Shown piece after piece: positions 1 through 15,162 of a stretch of DNA of 41,690 nucleotides (the stretch's first letter is position 1; each line of letters opens with the position of its first letter). Position numbers and translations under genes: made by a program. Origin of the DNA: Lobulomyces angularis (Eukaryota > Chytridiomycota > Chytridiomycetes > Lobulomycetales > Lobulomycetaceae); contig JADHYX010000187.1 in the NCBI GenBank assembly GCA_027604685.1, positions 1-41,690 on the forward strand. Reading direction: 5' to 3'. The notes below the pieces were generated by a model, which did not search any database, was not told where the DNA came from, and worked only from the letters and a program-made list of their open reading frames with translations.

Positions 1-295
1 ATTACTAATCAAATTTTATAAAGAAGGTTTTAGAAGGTTTACTGCGGGTGGATAAGTGCGGGTGGAGAAAGTATTTTTCCGCTTTAATTAAACCGAATTT
101 TCTTGGCCAAGTATAAAATCAACATGTATTTAATTATTATTATTTAAATGTCTTTATTAATTATTTAGATCAAATTTATTACAGAAATTTAACCTTTACT
201 AAATTCAATACAAATATCAAGTATATCAAATGTTATATAGGCTACAAAGTACCGTCTAACTTCGAGTCATTTAATTACAATGTTCATAATAGTAT
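1..295. other. gene-free left edge with micro-duplications
   Basis: No gene is seen here. It is the 3' flank of the XPB gene on the minus strand. Two small tandem duplications are visible: a 10-bp unit (AGAAGGTTT core) at 21-40 and a 14-bp unit (TGCGGGTGGA core) at 43-70. The GC-rich unit stands out in otherwise AT-rich sequence. A gene ending to the left of the window cannot be excluded. Confidence 0.4.
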
Positions 296-3551
<3,256 letters not shown>

Positions 3552-3809
3552 TTCAAATATTTGAAAAAAAATTTTATGTTGTCATCCAAACAAAAACGTT
3601 GTTCAAAGCAATAATTTATTTATGAAATTGTACTAGTACATTACTATCTTATAATTTACAATATAACTGAAGAAAAATTAAGAATTAAACATATGATTAT
3701 GCATTGTTTTATTATGGTCTTTGTAATAATGTCTGAGCAAAAGTTTTTTAGGAACTTTCGGATATATTATGCACATCAGCGGACGAATCAGTTACTGTTT
3801 AAAAAAATA
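3552..3809. other. intergenic spacer, XPB upstream region
   Basis: About 260 bp of AT-rich sequence lie between the XPB start and the 3' end of the next minus-strand gene. It should hold the XPB promoter and the TBC-gene 3' UTR, but I recognise no specific motif. Confidence 0.4.
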
Positions 3810-6800
3810 TTATGTTTTAATAAATTGTGGTAAATGGTTACTCGGTTTTAAAAATGAAACATCTGCATTCGTGTTTGAATTTAATTCCATGCTTTCGGCT
3901 TCCTTTAAAAGTTGCTCAACTATGATACACAAAAATGTTAATAAGTGTTGTTAGAAACACAATTTCACCTTCCAACATCATTGCTTCATTTCCTAAATCT
4001 TCATAGTCATCGTCTGATCCATCAATTTTTGAAGGAGAAGTGGAAGCTTTCTTCTCCAGAGGAGCATCTGCTACAATTCCTGTCTTTTCTTGTATTTCAT
4101 CTACTTGGTTTCCAGATCTAATTCCGCTGGCCCATCTAAGCCCTCCACTGAGTAGGGATCCCATATCTTTTCCAACTAAACTCACTACGCCATCTTTCAC
4201 TACCCTTTCCACTTCATTAGTATTTTTTTCTGACATGACAAAACTTTCAGAAAATAGCTTTGTAAAATATTCTGTTAAAAAGTCATCCTGCAAAATCAAA
4301 TCTTTGAACATATCGTATGTTATCTTCCATTCATTATCTTTTATTTCAACAGGAATTGCAGGATGATCATCGTTATTTTGAAGCTGATGTTTATACGTAT
4401 ATTTCACTTGAATTAAATATGCTTGTCTGGTTAATCCACCAACTCCCTAAAAAAATGAAAAATTTATAGGAATAAATTTAAATACCAAATGCTTGTCGCC
4501 TTCCTAAAAGGAAATATAAACTTTAAGAAAATCATAAAACTTCATACCTCTCTCCTCAATAAAAAAAGTAAAGATTCCATTAACTGTATGATATCTTCGT
4601 GAGTTAAAATACCATCTACAAAGGGAATCATTATGTTATTAAAAGTAAGTAAACAGATATCTATACCTTCATCTGAATCATGCAAGTTAAAAAATAGCAA
4701 TGATAAATTTCCAAAATCAGTAAAAATTAATTTGTCTAAACCAACAACCAAATCTTCAAAAGAAACGAATCCGTCTTTATTTCTATCAAACAACTTATCA
4801 TATAATTTTCTTAAGATATCAGAACCAGGGATCGACTTTAAGGCAGTATTTGGGCCAAGCCTGCTTATCTGCTCTTCAGCATCTTTTATTAAATCACCCT
4901 AAAAAAATTGAAAAAAACCATATACTTCTAAAGGAAGTTACCCAGACAGTGACACGCGCCTAAATGAAAGATTAAAGTTAAATCATTTTTTTAAAAACAA
5001 ATTTACTAGAAATTGCTTATATTGTTCAAAATTCATCAGTTGGCTGGTAGCCTTCATGTCTTCTTCAACCTTATAAAAATGAACTCCGAAAAATTGCTCG
5101 CAAAAAAATAAAAGCTCTTCTTTTTTAAACTTAGTTTTTATATTTAAATTTCGGACAAAGCTTTTCTTTGCATATGTATCAATTCCATGAACAACTTTAA
5201 GCTGGTGTGTTTTACGTAACTCTATGACCATTTCTTGGGTTACAGACTGAAATTCTCTGTATGCAGTAAGCATTAACTCTATGAATGTTAAATATACACA
5301 TGAAATGCAAACTAGTGTCACCATTAAACCGGGTCATTTGCTTTGCTGAGGTATTGGACGCTTCCTCAGGAGAATTAGAAGGCAGCATTACTCCGCCAGG
5401 AACCAATTCTCCTAAATCAATAAAAAAACTTTTCAAGATGTTCCTAAAAAATAAAAAATGATAAAAAAATATTTAGATTTCATTACATTAATTCTCCATC
5501 GTCTTTTATCTTCATGATAGCATCACCATTGGTTTTAAGAATGGCTAATCTGCGAATTTCAATATTAAAAGTTTAAGAATTATCGCCTTTGTTAAAGTAC
5601 CCAACTTGAAATAAAACTTTAGGACCTTCCATAAAAAAGCAGTCAACAATTCTTAAGGCGAAAGGCAACGGTAAGGTATTTATATACAAGCTAAGAAACC
5701 AGGGCAGGCATGCTACGGAAAGTTGGATTTCATATTTTTTTAAGTGTGCTGACAACACAGGCATAAATTTCCCAACAAGTGTTTCGAAAACATGATTGTC
5801 GATAACGGCTCCTACCATGTTTACACTTAAAAAAAAGAAATTCTATGTGAACATTGCGCCAGAACAATACCTGTAGTAGCCAGGTAACAGTCTTTCGGTT
5901 AAAACTGTTAATATCCAAAACGCCTGCTCTTCATTCAAATAGATCAACAATAAGCTTACTACAATATTCATAGCTTGACAATATCCGATTTCGCGATTAA
6001 AATAAGAATAAGCGTACAAAACTCGTCGCAAGGTGTTGATACCCTCCTCTGTTTGATAACCCGGATACTCCGGTAGAGATCGATTAAGATCCTTTTCAAT
6101 CTCCTCAATACTGAAAGAATGCAAGCCCGCATTATCTGCATGTAGTTTTTCGTAATACCCTGGGTTTAAATATCGCTTAAAAATTGAACCACTACAAACT
6201 TCCCAAATTTCTCCTAAAAAAAATTTTATTTTTAAGGGAACTAAAAGATTACCTCTAATGGGATTGGGTAGTCCAATTCTTACCAGCTTTATAAAAGTAG
6301 GAAGTCTCACAATTGTTATATTCCTTCCATATTCTAATGAACTCAAATATGTAACATTCAAGTATTAGATATAATAATACCTTTCATATAAGCTATCCAA
6401 TATTTCAATTTTTGACGCTCCTTACTGGCCCTTTTATTATTAAAAACTGTAAAGATTCACTGAATTTCAACTTACTTTTTATCCTCAATATATCCAAACT
6501 TCAATCCTAGACCTCCTTTTATCGTTTCTCGATCATGAAGCAAATCTTCTGAAGGGCAGTTTAGCATAAAGTTTTTTAACATTTTCATCAAGTCTAAATG
6601 GCTTTGTAATTTTTGTTTCAATATTTCACAAAATTTATCATTATCTTTCTTTTCACTTTGCATTTGAACGGCGAATTTCATTAAATGCCAAACTGTTAGG
6701 GCTATTGTAGAATTTTGACTATTGATTTTCTCTACTTTTTTAATACTAAACAGTGGTATTACAATTTGACACTGATAACGAATATTTGAATTAAAGCAAA

Positions 6801-8233
6801 AAAAATGATTTGAAATAAATGCAGTTCCTTGAAAACTGGACTGAGTGCCAGCAATAGAGCATACGGCCTGTATTTCCTGTAGTAAAGGTTCGTCGGAGGG
6901 TAAATTGAATGTAAAATTTAATTTAGAATCTCTTTTTTGCTGTTGTAACTTCTGAAGTAATGACTTCGTTATGGAACTACCAGATTTCTCCTTCAGGTTG
7001 GTATGAAGTAGTTGCTTATCTGGTGTTTCTAACACGAAAGGATCTGGTTTTAAAGCATTGCCTGGAGCTATAACTTGTTAAGGGTTTATTAGAAAAAAAA
7101 AATTTACCAGGTTCTACTAAAGTACTTTTTAATAATTTCTCCATAGACATATTTGTCAAGTGTTCGATAATTTCGAATGTATCATCACGTTGAAATAAAT
7201 TTGAAAAATGATGCTAAAGACGTTGATTAACATTTGAGTATTTAGTTACCTCTTGTTTGTTTTTTGTCACAATTTTAATAGCATCATTTAAAACGCCGCG
7301 CTTGCTAGTATCTTTATGCAGCTCTTGAATATCCTTTAATTCTATCAACACTTTGGTTTCTAATTTTAAAAGTTATAAAATTTTTCAGTAACAAAAATGT
7401 ACCAGCACCAAAAACAAATGAATAAAAAGCTATATAGTTCATTGAAATATACATCCAGCCTTGATTAGACATTTTTTTGGAATATGCGCAGGAATAAACT
7501 ATAAAATTTTCAACTGATAGAATATATCGTATATATACAATTTACTAGTCGCTCATTCTCGTTTAATCTAAAAAGCTGTTTCCAGCTTCTGGAGGCTGCT
7601 CTAAACTTTGAATCTAAAGACTTTTCATCGGAATCATTTTCTAAGAAATGAAAAAGTAAGAAAACTTGAAGTTTAAAGAAAAACCTTCACTAGTCACCAT
7701 GGAGTGTAATTTCGCAATTGCATAATTAACTTTGTCATCTGGATCTTCTAATTTGGATATTTCTTTAAGCATATTTGCTACAATGGATATTAAAACTAAT
7801 TTTTTTTTTTTTGGCAATGCATACTTTGTATCCAATTCCAGTCCAATTCAATTCGTTTTAAAGTATCATCCGTCTAAAGAGCAAACGATATTATTTTTTT
7901 ACATCAATTTATATTACCGCAATGATATGAGCAGAATCTGAGTCAGTGTGATTTTTTAACATAATTCTAAAATTCGGTTGTTTTGTATCAAATACGTTTT
8001 GAATAGTGGTTAGCACTGATTTCCAGGCGCTAAAATTAAATTATTAAGTTGATATTATGGTAATAAGACCAAATTTAATTGTTTTTGTAAAAATCTCAGA
8101 AATTGTTTATAAAAAGTAACCTATTTTCTGATTGAGCTTCCTTTGATTTATTAAGGATAAAAAACTGATTTTCTTTAAGTACTTCCCATAATCCTAAGGT
8201 AGAGTCTGTTTTAGTTGGTATGATTAATACCAT
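3810..8233 (-). CDS. GRAM-TBC-EF-hand Rab GTPase-activating protein (TBC1D8/9, Gyp2/Mdr1 family)
   Basis: Predicted GAP for a Ypt/Rab GTPase, acting in membrane traffic. The domain order matches TBC1D8/9 and yeast Gyp2. The N-terminus has [15 protein letters not shown] (about 8130-8210), a family leader. A first GRAM-like region follows ([16 protein letters not shown], about 7430-7480), then a second ([20 protein letters not shown], about 6760-6830). The TBC domain spans about 5570-6250, with the arginine finger in [16 protein letters not shown] and the catalytic glutamine in [10 protein letters not shown], so it should be active. An EF-hand loop [12 protein letters not shown] lies at about 4750-4790. 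The last exon was found by splicing GAAG|gtgaaattgtg...catag|TTGAGC and ends ...HLPQFIKT with stop TAA at 3810-3812. The start ATG at 8233 gives the conserved family N-terminus. An A13 tract on the coding strand (7800-7812) shifts frame unless it is spliced out as a 29-nt intron or miscounted. More than ten introns are present. Confidence 0.9.
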
Positions 8234-8478
8234 TTTTCTACATAAAAAATAATCTAATTTAAACCCTAAAATACCTCAAATAAGAATGAATATCTTACAT
8301 ATTCATCTTTCTTTTTATCTTTGATAGATTCTCGCAAAACTTATTAAACAAACCTAGCTTATTGTTTTGGTTGAGAATTCAATTACAATAACAATAAGCA
8401 TTAAATAAGGATTCCTTCCTTGAATGAGAATGGCTTGTGTTATGTATAATAAATTAATTTTTCGCGTTTCCAAAACAA
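8234..8478. promoter_or_regulatory. divergent promoter region between the TBC gene and the rhomboid gene
   Basis: These 245 bp separate the start codons of two divergently transcribed genes, so both promoters should lie here (inference). A telobox-like AAACCCTAAA is present at 8261-8270. No TATA box is obvious. Confidence 0.4.
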
Positions 8479-11079
8479 ATGAATTATCCAGCTGAAAAAA
8501 AAGTAGGTGATAAAGCTTTAAGCACATCAACAGAAGATTGGCTTAATAGTTCCAACTCAACTGTCCCATTAAATAAATCGATGCCAGTTAACTCAAATTC
8601 CAGAAATCAAATCTCATGCAAAACGGATGATGCTAAGGATTTCCAGAATAATAATACATCATTAAAAAATTTATCTAATTCAATTAATAATTGCGAATCA
8701 CGGTAATTGTTATTTTGTTGATGTATTTATTTAATGTGTTAATGTAGATCTAACACAAGTAGTTCAAATTTACCTTTCATACCATCTACAATTCCCAGTA
8801 AAGTAAATCCACAAAATTTACCAACAGTTCAAAAAAAATTTAAGTTTGAAAAACAAGGTAATGTTGAATGCTCGAAGAATACAAGTAACATCACAACAAC
8901 ACCATCAGTTCATAATTGGAAACTTGAAGTTTCTAACCCTTTAAATAACATAAATGCTTCTGATAATGAACTAATCCAAGATTCAAAAAAAAACTATTTT
9001 ATAGTAAATCTCGCAGAAGGTACAGAAAATTCTAATAAAATGGTAAACTTTGTGGCATCAGATGCCAATGCTGAAAGAGATAATTCTTTATTGATTTCAG
9101 TAAAGGCTGAGAATAGGTAGAAAATAAAAAAAAAATGTTGACTTGCTTAAATAAACTATTTTAGCTCCCCAATTGAGATAAATATGTTGTCACAAGATCC
9201 AGCACGCTCTTTAGTGCCTAATATTATAAATAAATCAGTTTCTAAAGCATCAGATATCAGCATGATTGGGAAAAAACCTTTTGATACAAAAAAATCTGCA
9301 ATTTCCGTACATAGGTACTTTTAGATAAAATAGTCATTAACTGTTTATAGTTCTAGACGTTCCAGTGCAGCTAACTCTAGACGTTCTAGTATGGGAGGTA
9401 AAAGGAGGACAGTTTTAAATGCACCGGAAGGAATTAGTTTAATTTACTCGGAAGGAGTAAACGGCGCAAATGATGAAAACGTGCAGAATAGAGAAGACAT
9501 AGAAAATCTTGATTACTATTTTTACAGTAATCCAAATTCTGTTTATGATCTTTTGGATACGTCAGAGGAGGGTAATCTATTACCCAAGAACCATGAAACT
9601 TCCATTGTAGTTGGAAATGATGCGTGTGAAGATATTGAATCAGCTATAAAAAAGAGAGTGACAATTAACAGAGTCGAACCTCTTGGAGGAAAAAGAGACA
9701 TCATTGACGAAAAAAACAAAGAATTTGGGAAAAGTGCGTTGAAAAAACCAAAAAATAGGACCAAAAAAAATAAAATTGCAAAATTGCCATGGTTTTTAAT
9801 CATTACCACCGTTGTTCAAGTTTTTGTACTTGGATTTAGCCTATACATTAACTACAGAAATACTGGATATGTTTTTGAAAAAATTGAAAAAAATTACCTA
9901 ATCGGACCAAGTACTGGGGTAAAATTTATCGTAATATAACTAAATTAGATTAAGGCACTTGTGCAATTGGGATCAAGGTTTTCCCCTTGCATTAAACCTT
10001 TAGATGGATTGGATATTAATGAAAAAATTGAATGCTTCTATGGGATGTATAAATTTAATGAAACCTGCAGTATTGAAGAAATCTGTGGTTTAAATGGTTT
10101 TAACGGTGGCCCACCGAATCAATTTTGGAGGTTTTTTACAGCTATTTATCTACATGGAGGGGTAGTGTTTTTTTAATTAAATTTAATTTTAATTTTTATT
10201 TAGTTGATTCACTTATTGTTCAATCTGGGGCTACAAATTAATGTAGGATTTCAGTTGGAGCGAATAATGGGTTGGTGGAGAATGGCTATCTTATATTGGA
10301 CTTGTGGAGTATGCGTTAACGTAACTCATTAACATTTTCTATTTTTTAGATCGGCGGTTTTATATTTTCTGGAATATTTACTGGAATATCACCTGCTGTA
10401 GGATGCTCTGGTAGCCTTTATGGTAATTTTTTAGAATAGTTTCATCTTTTATATTAAAACGGTTTTATATTAGGATTAATAGCATGTGTTTTACTAGAAT
10501 TGTTTCAAAACTGGCAAATTGCAGTAAAACCATGGTTAAAATTCTTTATTACTATTGTTCAAATACTGGTAGCCCTTCTTATAGGAATGTTTCCAGGGGG
10601 TAACTCAAAATGCGTAATATTAAATAGACTTTTTCTTAGTTGATAATTTCGCTCACATTGGGGGATTTTTTATTGGGATATTAGGAGGATTGTTTTTAAT
10701 GCCAACTACAGTAATATATCTTTTTTTCTGTATAGGACGACTAACTTTTTAATTTTACAAAATCAAAGTCATTTGGAAAAATGGATCATTATCGGAAAAG
10801 ATTTTTTTTAATAGTATCACCAATAGCTTTAATTCTTGTACTGGTTTTCATGACCAGAAGTTACTATTTAGGTTCTGGAGCTGCTGAATGTTCCTGGTAA
10901 GATTTACATTTTTTTTAGACGTTTTCTTAAAATAATAAAAAGGTGTAAATACTTAAACTGTATACCTGGGTAAGTAATCTTTAAATGTCACAAGAAAAAA
11001 TTAATAAGTGAATTCATTAAAAAATATTTGTAGAATGCCCTGGTGTGAACAAAAGTGGACAGTGGTTCATTTTGAATAA
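8479..11079 (+). CDS. rhomboid-family intramembrane serine protease (S54) with long cytosolic N-terminus
   Basis: Predicted multi-pass membrane protease that cuts other proteins within the bilayer. Exons 1-4 (8479 to about 9400) encode a Ser/Asn-rich disordered N-terminus ending in two SRRSS motifs (9355-9390), which look like basophilic-kinase sites. The first membrane helix is WFLIITTVVQVFVLGFSLYI (about 9790-9850). The luminal segment ALVQLGSRFSPCIKPLDGLD is typical of fungal/eukaryotic secretase-type rhomboids. The catalytic core has HGGLIHLLFNLGLQ, ERIMGWWR, GCSGSLYG (catalytic Ser, about 10400) and AHIGGFF (catalytic His, about 10655), so both dyad residues are present and it is not an inactive iRhom. 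A 58-nt intron ending caaaag (branch site CTAAC) joins MPTT to SFGKMDHY. A final helix precedes a Cys-rich tail (CSWCKYLNCIPGMPWC). The stop is TAA at 11077-11079. It ends 60 bp from the convergent carrier gene. Confidence 0.9.
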
Positions 11080-11139
11080 TGAGTATTAGTCAAAAAAAAC
11101 ATCTATTTGCTTATTTTCTATTTAAACCACTTATCTCAC

Positions 11140-12254
11140 CTATTTTAAATATTCATATACACCAAAACTAATGGTAACTGATGGCACTACAGCATTTTAA
11201 CAAAAAATAAAAAGTATTTTAGTTATTTACCTAAATATGCAACTCGCTGAGGCATACCTCTAGCAAAAGCTCTCAACCCACCTTCATTTGTCCACATATG
11301 TCGTATTAATAAGAACGTTTTCAAATTAGATTGATTAAGATCATTCTTTAATTTGGAATCGGTCACTCCGACTTGTATTCTAGTTTTTACGATATCTAAT
11401 GCATTACTGACAGCGGCTGATAGAGCACCGGAAACGGCAGCAGCAATTGGATATACTATAGGGGAGAGTTTTTCACCTCTACTTTCGTCCTTATTGAAAA
11501 ATTTAAAAGCTCTTATTTTAAGCTGCTCATAAGTTACAAAATACATAACAGTGTACGGAACAAAAACTCCGAGGCTAACAAAATACCCATTATAAAATCC
11601 ACGAATTCCTAAAAAAATTTGTAATCAATTACTGTTAGTGGTAATTCACTAACCTTCCCTTTTGTAAATTTTGTTCATCATTTGCAGTGTGGAGGATGAT
11701 GGAGATTTTCCAACTTGCATTTTTTGCTTGACTACCTCCATTGGTGTCCTTTTTAAGACAATAATTAAAACTCAATTTAAAATAACTCTTATACATAAAA
11801 TCCCACTATCTAAAAACTGACACATACCATAATAATCCAGACCACGCTTCAGCAAAGCAGGCGGAGGTAGAATGAACCAAAAGTAGTCGAAAAATTGAGT
11901 GATTGTTGTCACTGTGTAATAATTTATTAGATAAAAATGATTTAACGTAGTCATATCCAACAAGGTAACCTATCAATAAATAAAAAGTTCCTTTTTTCAA
12001 ATAAACTACCAGAAACAGCTGGTACAGAAAAACACAAAGCTACTGATAACCCCCTGTACAGGGATGACCAAGAGTTCGATAAATTGATAGAATTATTCTG
12101 AACTCTTGTTTTAATGGTATCTAAAAATTTAATTGAAATAAATATAAACGATACTCATACCCAGAGGATGTGTAAGAGTTCTGGCTGCAATTGCAGAGAA
12201 AATTGCGGCTTTAAGCTCCCTAAAAAACACAATGTCATCTACACTTTTCGACAT
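11140..12254 (-). CDS. mitochondrial carrier family protein (SLC25)
   Basis: Predicted inner-membrane metabolite transporter of about 300 residues, the usual family length. All three tandem repeats are seen, each with its signature: HPLDTIKTRVQ (first), TPMEVVKQKMQ (second) and NALDIVKTRIQ (third, with the usual Pro replaced by Ala). Repeat ends such as IRGFYNGYFVSL and LRAFARGMPQRVAYL fit the family. Several introns are seen. The last coding exon is short and begins after ...gctgtag at about 11187, giving VPSVTISFGVYEYLK and stop TAG at 11140-11142. A reading that stops at 11223 would truncate the sixth helix. The start ATG at 12254 precedes SKSVDDIVFFRELKAAIFSA. The transported substrate cannot be told from the sequence. 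It is convergent with the rhomboid gene. Confidence 0.88.
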
Positions 12255-12620
12255 TTAGTAGAAAGTATTATTTACATTTCTGTGTTACAATGTTGGTAAT
12301 AAAATTTTTTCATTGAAATTAAAAAAGATTTTACTTTACTGTACTGAATTAGCATAACAAGCCTCATAATAACATGGTGTTGGCTTTCTTCAATAATTGG
12401 ATTTATTATATATAGATTTACATCAATTTATTCTTTATTTTTTAAGTAAAGAAATTTTAACTTTGCCTGTTACCATGATAGCTCTTTTTTTAATGATAAT
12501 AATAATTAAAATAATTTATAAATAGATATATTTAATTCCAAATATTAAATTAAGGTTGCAGATAAGAAATTACATGCAAATTAAACATAAAACTGATCTT
12601 TTATTAAAAGTTCATCAGAT
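12255..12620. other. spacer between carrier and nucleoporin genes
   Basis: About 365 bp of AT-rich sequence between two minus-strand genes. It should hold the carrier promoter and the nucleoporin 3' UTR. No specific element is recognised. Confidence 0.35.
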
Positions 12621-14264
12621 TTACTTTCCTGGGATGGAAAGCGCTAGAGGTTTCGGTTTAGATGTTGCTGGTCTTTTATTACTACCAAAATTGTTAGCTG
12701 TAGATGAACTGGTAAAGGAGTTTCCAAAAGTACCAAAAGGGGGGTTAGTAGTTAAAGAATTTCCAAAAAGGCTTGTACTCGCTAGAGCAGCAGTGTTAGA
12801 GGGCAGGTTACTGCCAAAAGTAGATGTTGGTTGCTGCGCACTAACAGTATTCCCGAATAAACCAGTGGTTTGATTAGAATTACCAAATAAACTTCCGGCG
12901 GTTGGGGCTGCTACATTTGCTCCAAAAAGACTGCCTGATTTTTGATGCTGCTGCTGAGCAACATTTTGGCTCTCAGACTAGATGATGAATTTTTTTTTTT
13001 AGTTTTTGGTTTGTAAAAATAATATATCACAATGGCTTGACTAGCAATGACGGAAAGGGGAATAGCTTTATCCTCATCTACCAGAATTAAAATATTAATT
13101 TAAAAATCCTACCCATCTTCCCTGGCATTAAATTCTTTTCTCTTGCAATAAATTTGACCTTATCCTCATTAAAAAATCTAGATCTAAACTGCGCATATAC
13201 TTCACGTTGCTTATTTACTAAATCGTGAAGAGCGGCAATTTTTGTTGCCAAACTTAAAAAGATTTCGTTTTGACTGGTTAATACCTCCTTTATAACTAAC
13301 AATGTTTTCAATTAGTAAACGCGATATATGATATGTATAGATTTTCTTGAAACCAATGTTATTTTACCTCCTGGCGAAATCTTCTTATAGCTTTGGTTAA
13401 TTAAATCATTTAATGCACGCTCCAACTCCTCAATAAAATTCGCATGCTCCAAGCATCTATGTTCCAAATTGTAGGTTAAATCAAAAAAATAACTTAAACA
13501 ATCATCCTGATACATATTATTATATTGAAACTGTTGGGAAGAGATAGGCTGCTTATTCACGCTTACATTAGAATACTTATCTAAAAATCTCGTAGCTTGA
13601 TCGACTGTTTTCATTTCTTTGGAAACGGTTTTTTTTAAATTATTAACCAAAACCAGATTTTTTCCTAAGATGGACTTCAAGTTGGAAAGTTTCTAAATGT
13701 TAAAAAGAAAGTTAAAAATTATGGTTTAACATACTATTCAACTTTTACCTTTGACAAAATTTTGCTTTCTTTTCTAATGTTATTAAATTCGTCAAAGTCA
13801 CCTGCTAACTGTTGCTTTATTTGGATGTCTGCAGTCATTTGAGATCTTCATTTTTTACGAAAAATAAGTAAATAAATGTTTTACAGCTTAAATCCTCACT
13901 CGAATTCGTCAATCAACTTTGAAACTTCCACCGGCAGCTCACAGTATTTTGTTGTAAACTGAATGTCACTGAAAGACTTTATCTTACTATCGACAGTAAC
14001 ATTTGTTGATAAAGTGTTACTGTGAGATTGACCAAGTAAAGATGAGGTTGGTGGTTGTTGAGTAGTTGTACTAAACAAGGAAGTTGATTGTGGTTGTGTG
14101 GTCTGACCAAACAAGGAGTTTGCTTGTGGTTGTGCAGTTTGACCAAACAAGGAAGTTGTTTGAGGTTGGGTAGTTTGACTAAACAGGGAAGATGCTTGAG
14201 GTTGGGTAGTTTGACCAAACAAAGAAGGATTTTGTAAGGGCTGAGTAGCAGAAGATCCAAACAT
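12621..14264 (-). CDS. FG nucleoporin of the Nup62 complex, Nup58/Nup49 type
   Basis: Central-channel component of the nuclear pore, forming a coiled-coil trimer with Nup62/Nsp1 and Nup54/Nup57 partners. The N-terminal domain (13979-14264) is built of SLFGQTTQPQ-like 12-residue FG repeats. The middle (13087-13850) is alpha-helical and coiled coil. It has the diagnostic family stretch YFFDLTYNLEHRCLEHANFI...ELERALNDLI and a later segment KIAALHDLVNKQREVYAQFR that aligns with Nup58. The C-terminal exon (12621 to about 12970) is a second FG domain (SLFGAN, SLFGNS, GLFGNT, TFGS, PFGTFGNS) ending LALSIPGK with stop TAA at 12621-12623. FG domains at both ends fit animal-type Nup58 rather than yeast Nup49, which has them only at the N-terminus. 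Introns are at about 13850-13890, 13680-13750, 13310-13370, 13080-13120 and 12975-13025. Confidence 0.88.
14071..14240. repeat. 36-bp coding minisatellite in the nucleoporin FG domain
   Basis: Five head-to-tail copies start at 14071, 14107, 14143, 14179 and 14215; the last is partial and degenerate. Each 36-bp unit encodes 12 residues with one LFG or LFS core, so gain or loss of a unit keeps the frame. Confidence 0.85.
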
Positions 14265-14589
14265 AAGAAAAAATTTTTAAGTCTGCTTGTGTAACGAGAC
14301 AGTTCATTAGAAATTCAAATGCCATCAACTATGGCTATGGAAGAGAAAATGATGATCTTAGGAAATTTTACTTTTTAATAAGCCTACAGGTACCCTGATT
14401 TTAATTATAGAAGTAACATCTGTGAACCCAAGATAATTTAATTCATTTTTAAAAAGATAGTTGTTGGGAATGAACAAAATAAAAACTTGAAGAAAGCAAT
14501 TTTTTCATAATGTACATAATTATGACTTTAAAAATGTAAAGAATTCTTAAAAAACAAATTAATTAATAACATTATATGTAGCTATATTT
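14265..14589. other. gene-free spacer
   Basis: AT-rich sequence upstream of the nucleoporin start. It should hold that gene's promoter. I see no gene or clear motif. Confidence 0.35.
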
Positions 14590-15162
14590 TGGCTCACGAT
14601 TTTACGATCCAGTCTTAATATCAGGATTCAAAAATCACAAACCCATCCATTTGATCAACCAAAATTCTCTGTACTTGTCTATTTGCACCCGTTTGAGCAT
14701 CCAATCTCTTAGCTGCAATAGCATCAATTTCCTCAATGTATATAATCAAGGGAGAGTTTTCTCTTGCTGTCTAAAAACATCTCCCACCATCCTTGGTCCT
14801 TCTCCCAGATATCCTGTATAAATTCTGTTCCTCACCCCCTAATAACTATTGTTGTTGTATGATGTGTTACAGCTTTTAGCAACATGGTTGTAACAATGCC
14901 TAACTTAAAAAATAAAATTAAAACAGAGATCAATGTAAATTTAAATCACACTTGGTGGACCGTACAGTAGAGCACCTCTGGGTGGATCAATACCATTTGC
15001 TTATAGAAGTCAAAATGAGTTAACGGTACCCCGGCTGCTTCTCTAATTTTGTGCTTTTTTTAATGCATAGACCTCCAATACTTTAATATGACACCTCTGG
15101 CCACTCACTATCAGCTGACATAGAAATAGGACTATCAGCATCTGGTGGTAAAACATCAAATA
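14590..15162 (-). pseudogene. decayed copy of 26S proteasome AAA-ATPase subunit Rpt3 (PSMC4)
   Basis: The minus strand still reads as Rpt3 in pieces. VFDVLPPDADSPIS follows a proper acceptor (ttgcag, 15163). Then come EVSY-stop-SIGG (for VSYQDIGG), [55 protein letters not shown] and [11 protein letters not shown]. After a deletion LRLDRKI follows. Frames change several times and stops interrupt conserved blocks. The Walker A motif GPPGTGKT has become GPPSIVTT, losing the nucleotide-binding lysine. At least one intron remains (about 14890-14950), so the copy arose through DNA rather than by reverse transcription. The upstream third of the gene is not seen. A functional Rpt3 must exist elsewhere. 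Confidence 0.85.

Noticed and set aside
12556..12873. Plus-strand open frame of 105 codons
   Set aside because: It is antisense to the C-terminal FG exon of the nucleoporin, whose frame shows regular LFG/TFG motifs and a proper stop. The plus-strand frame is a by-product.
14590..15162. Functional Rpt3 gene with unusual introns
   Set aside because: Stops and frame changes fall inside the most conserved blocks and the P-loop lysine is gone. Splicing cannot repair these.
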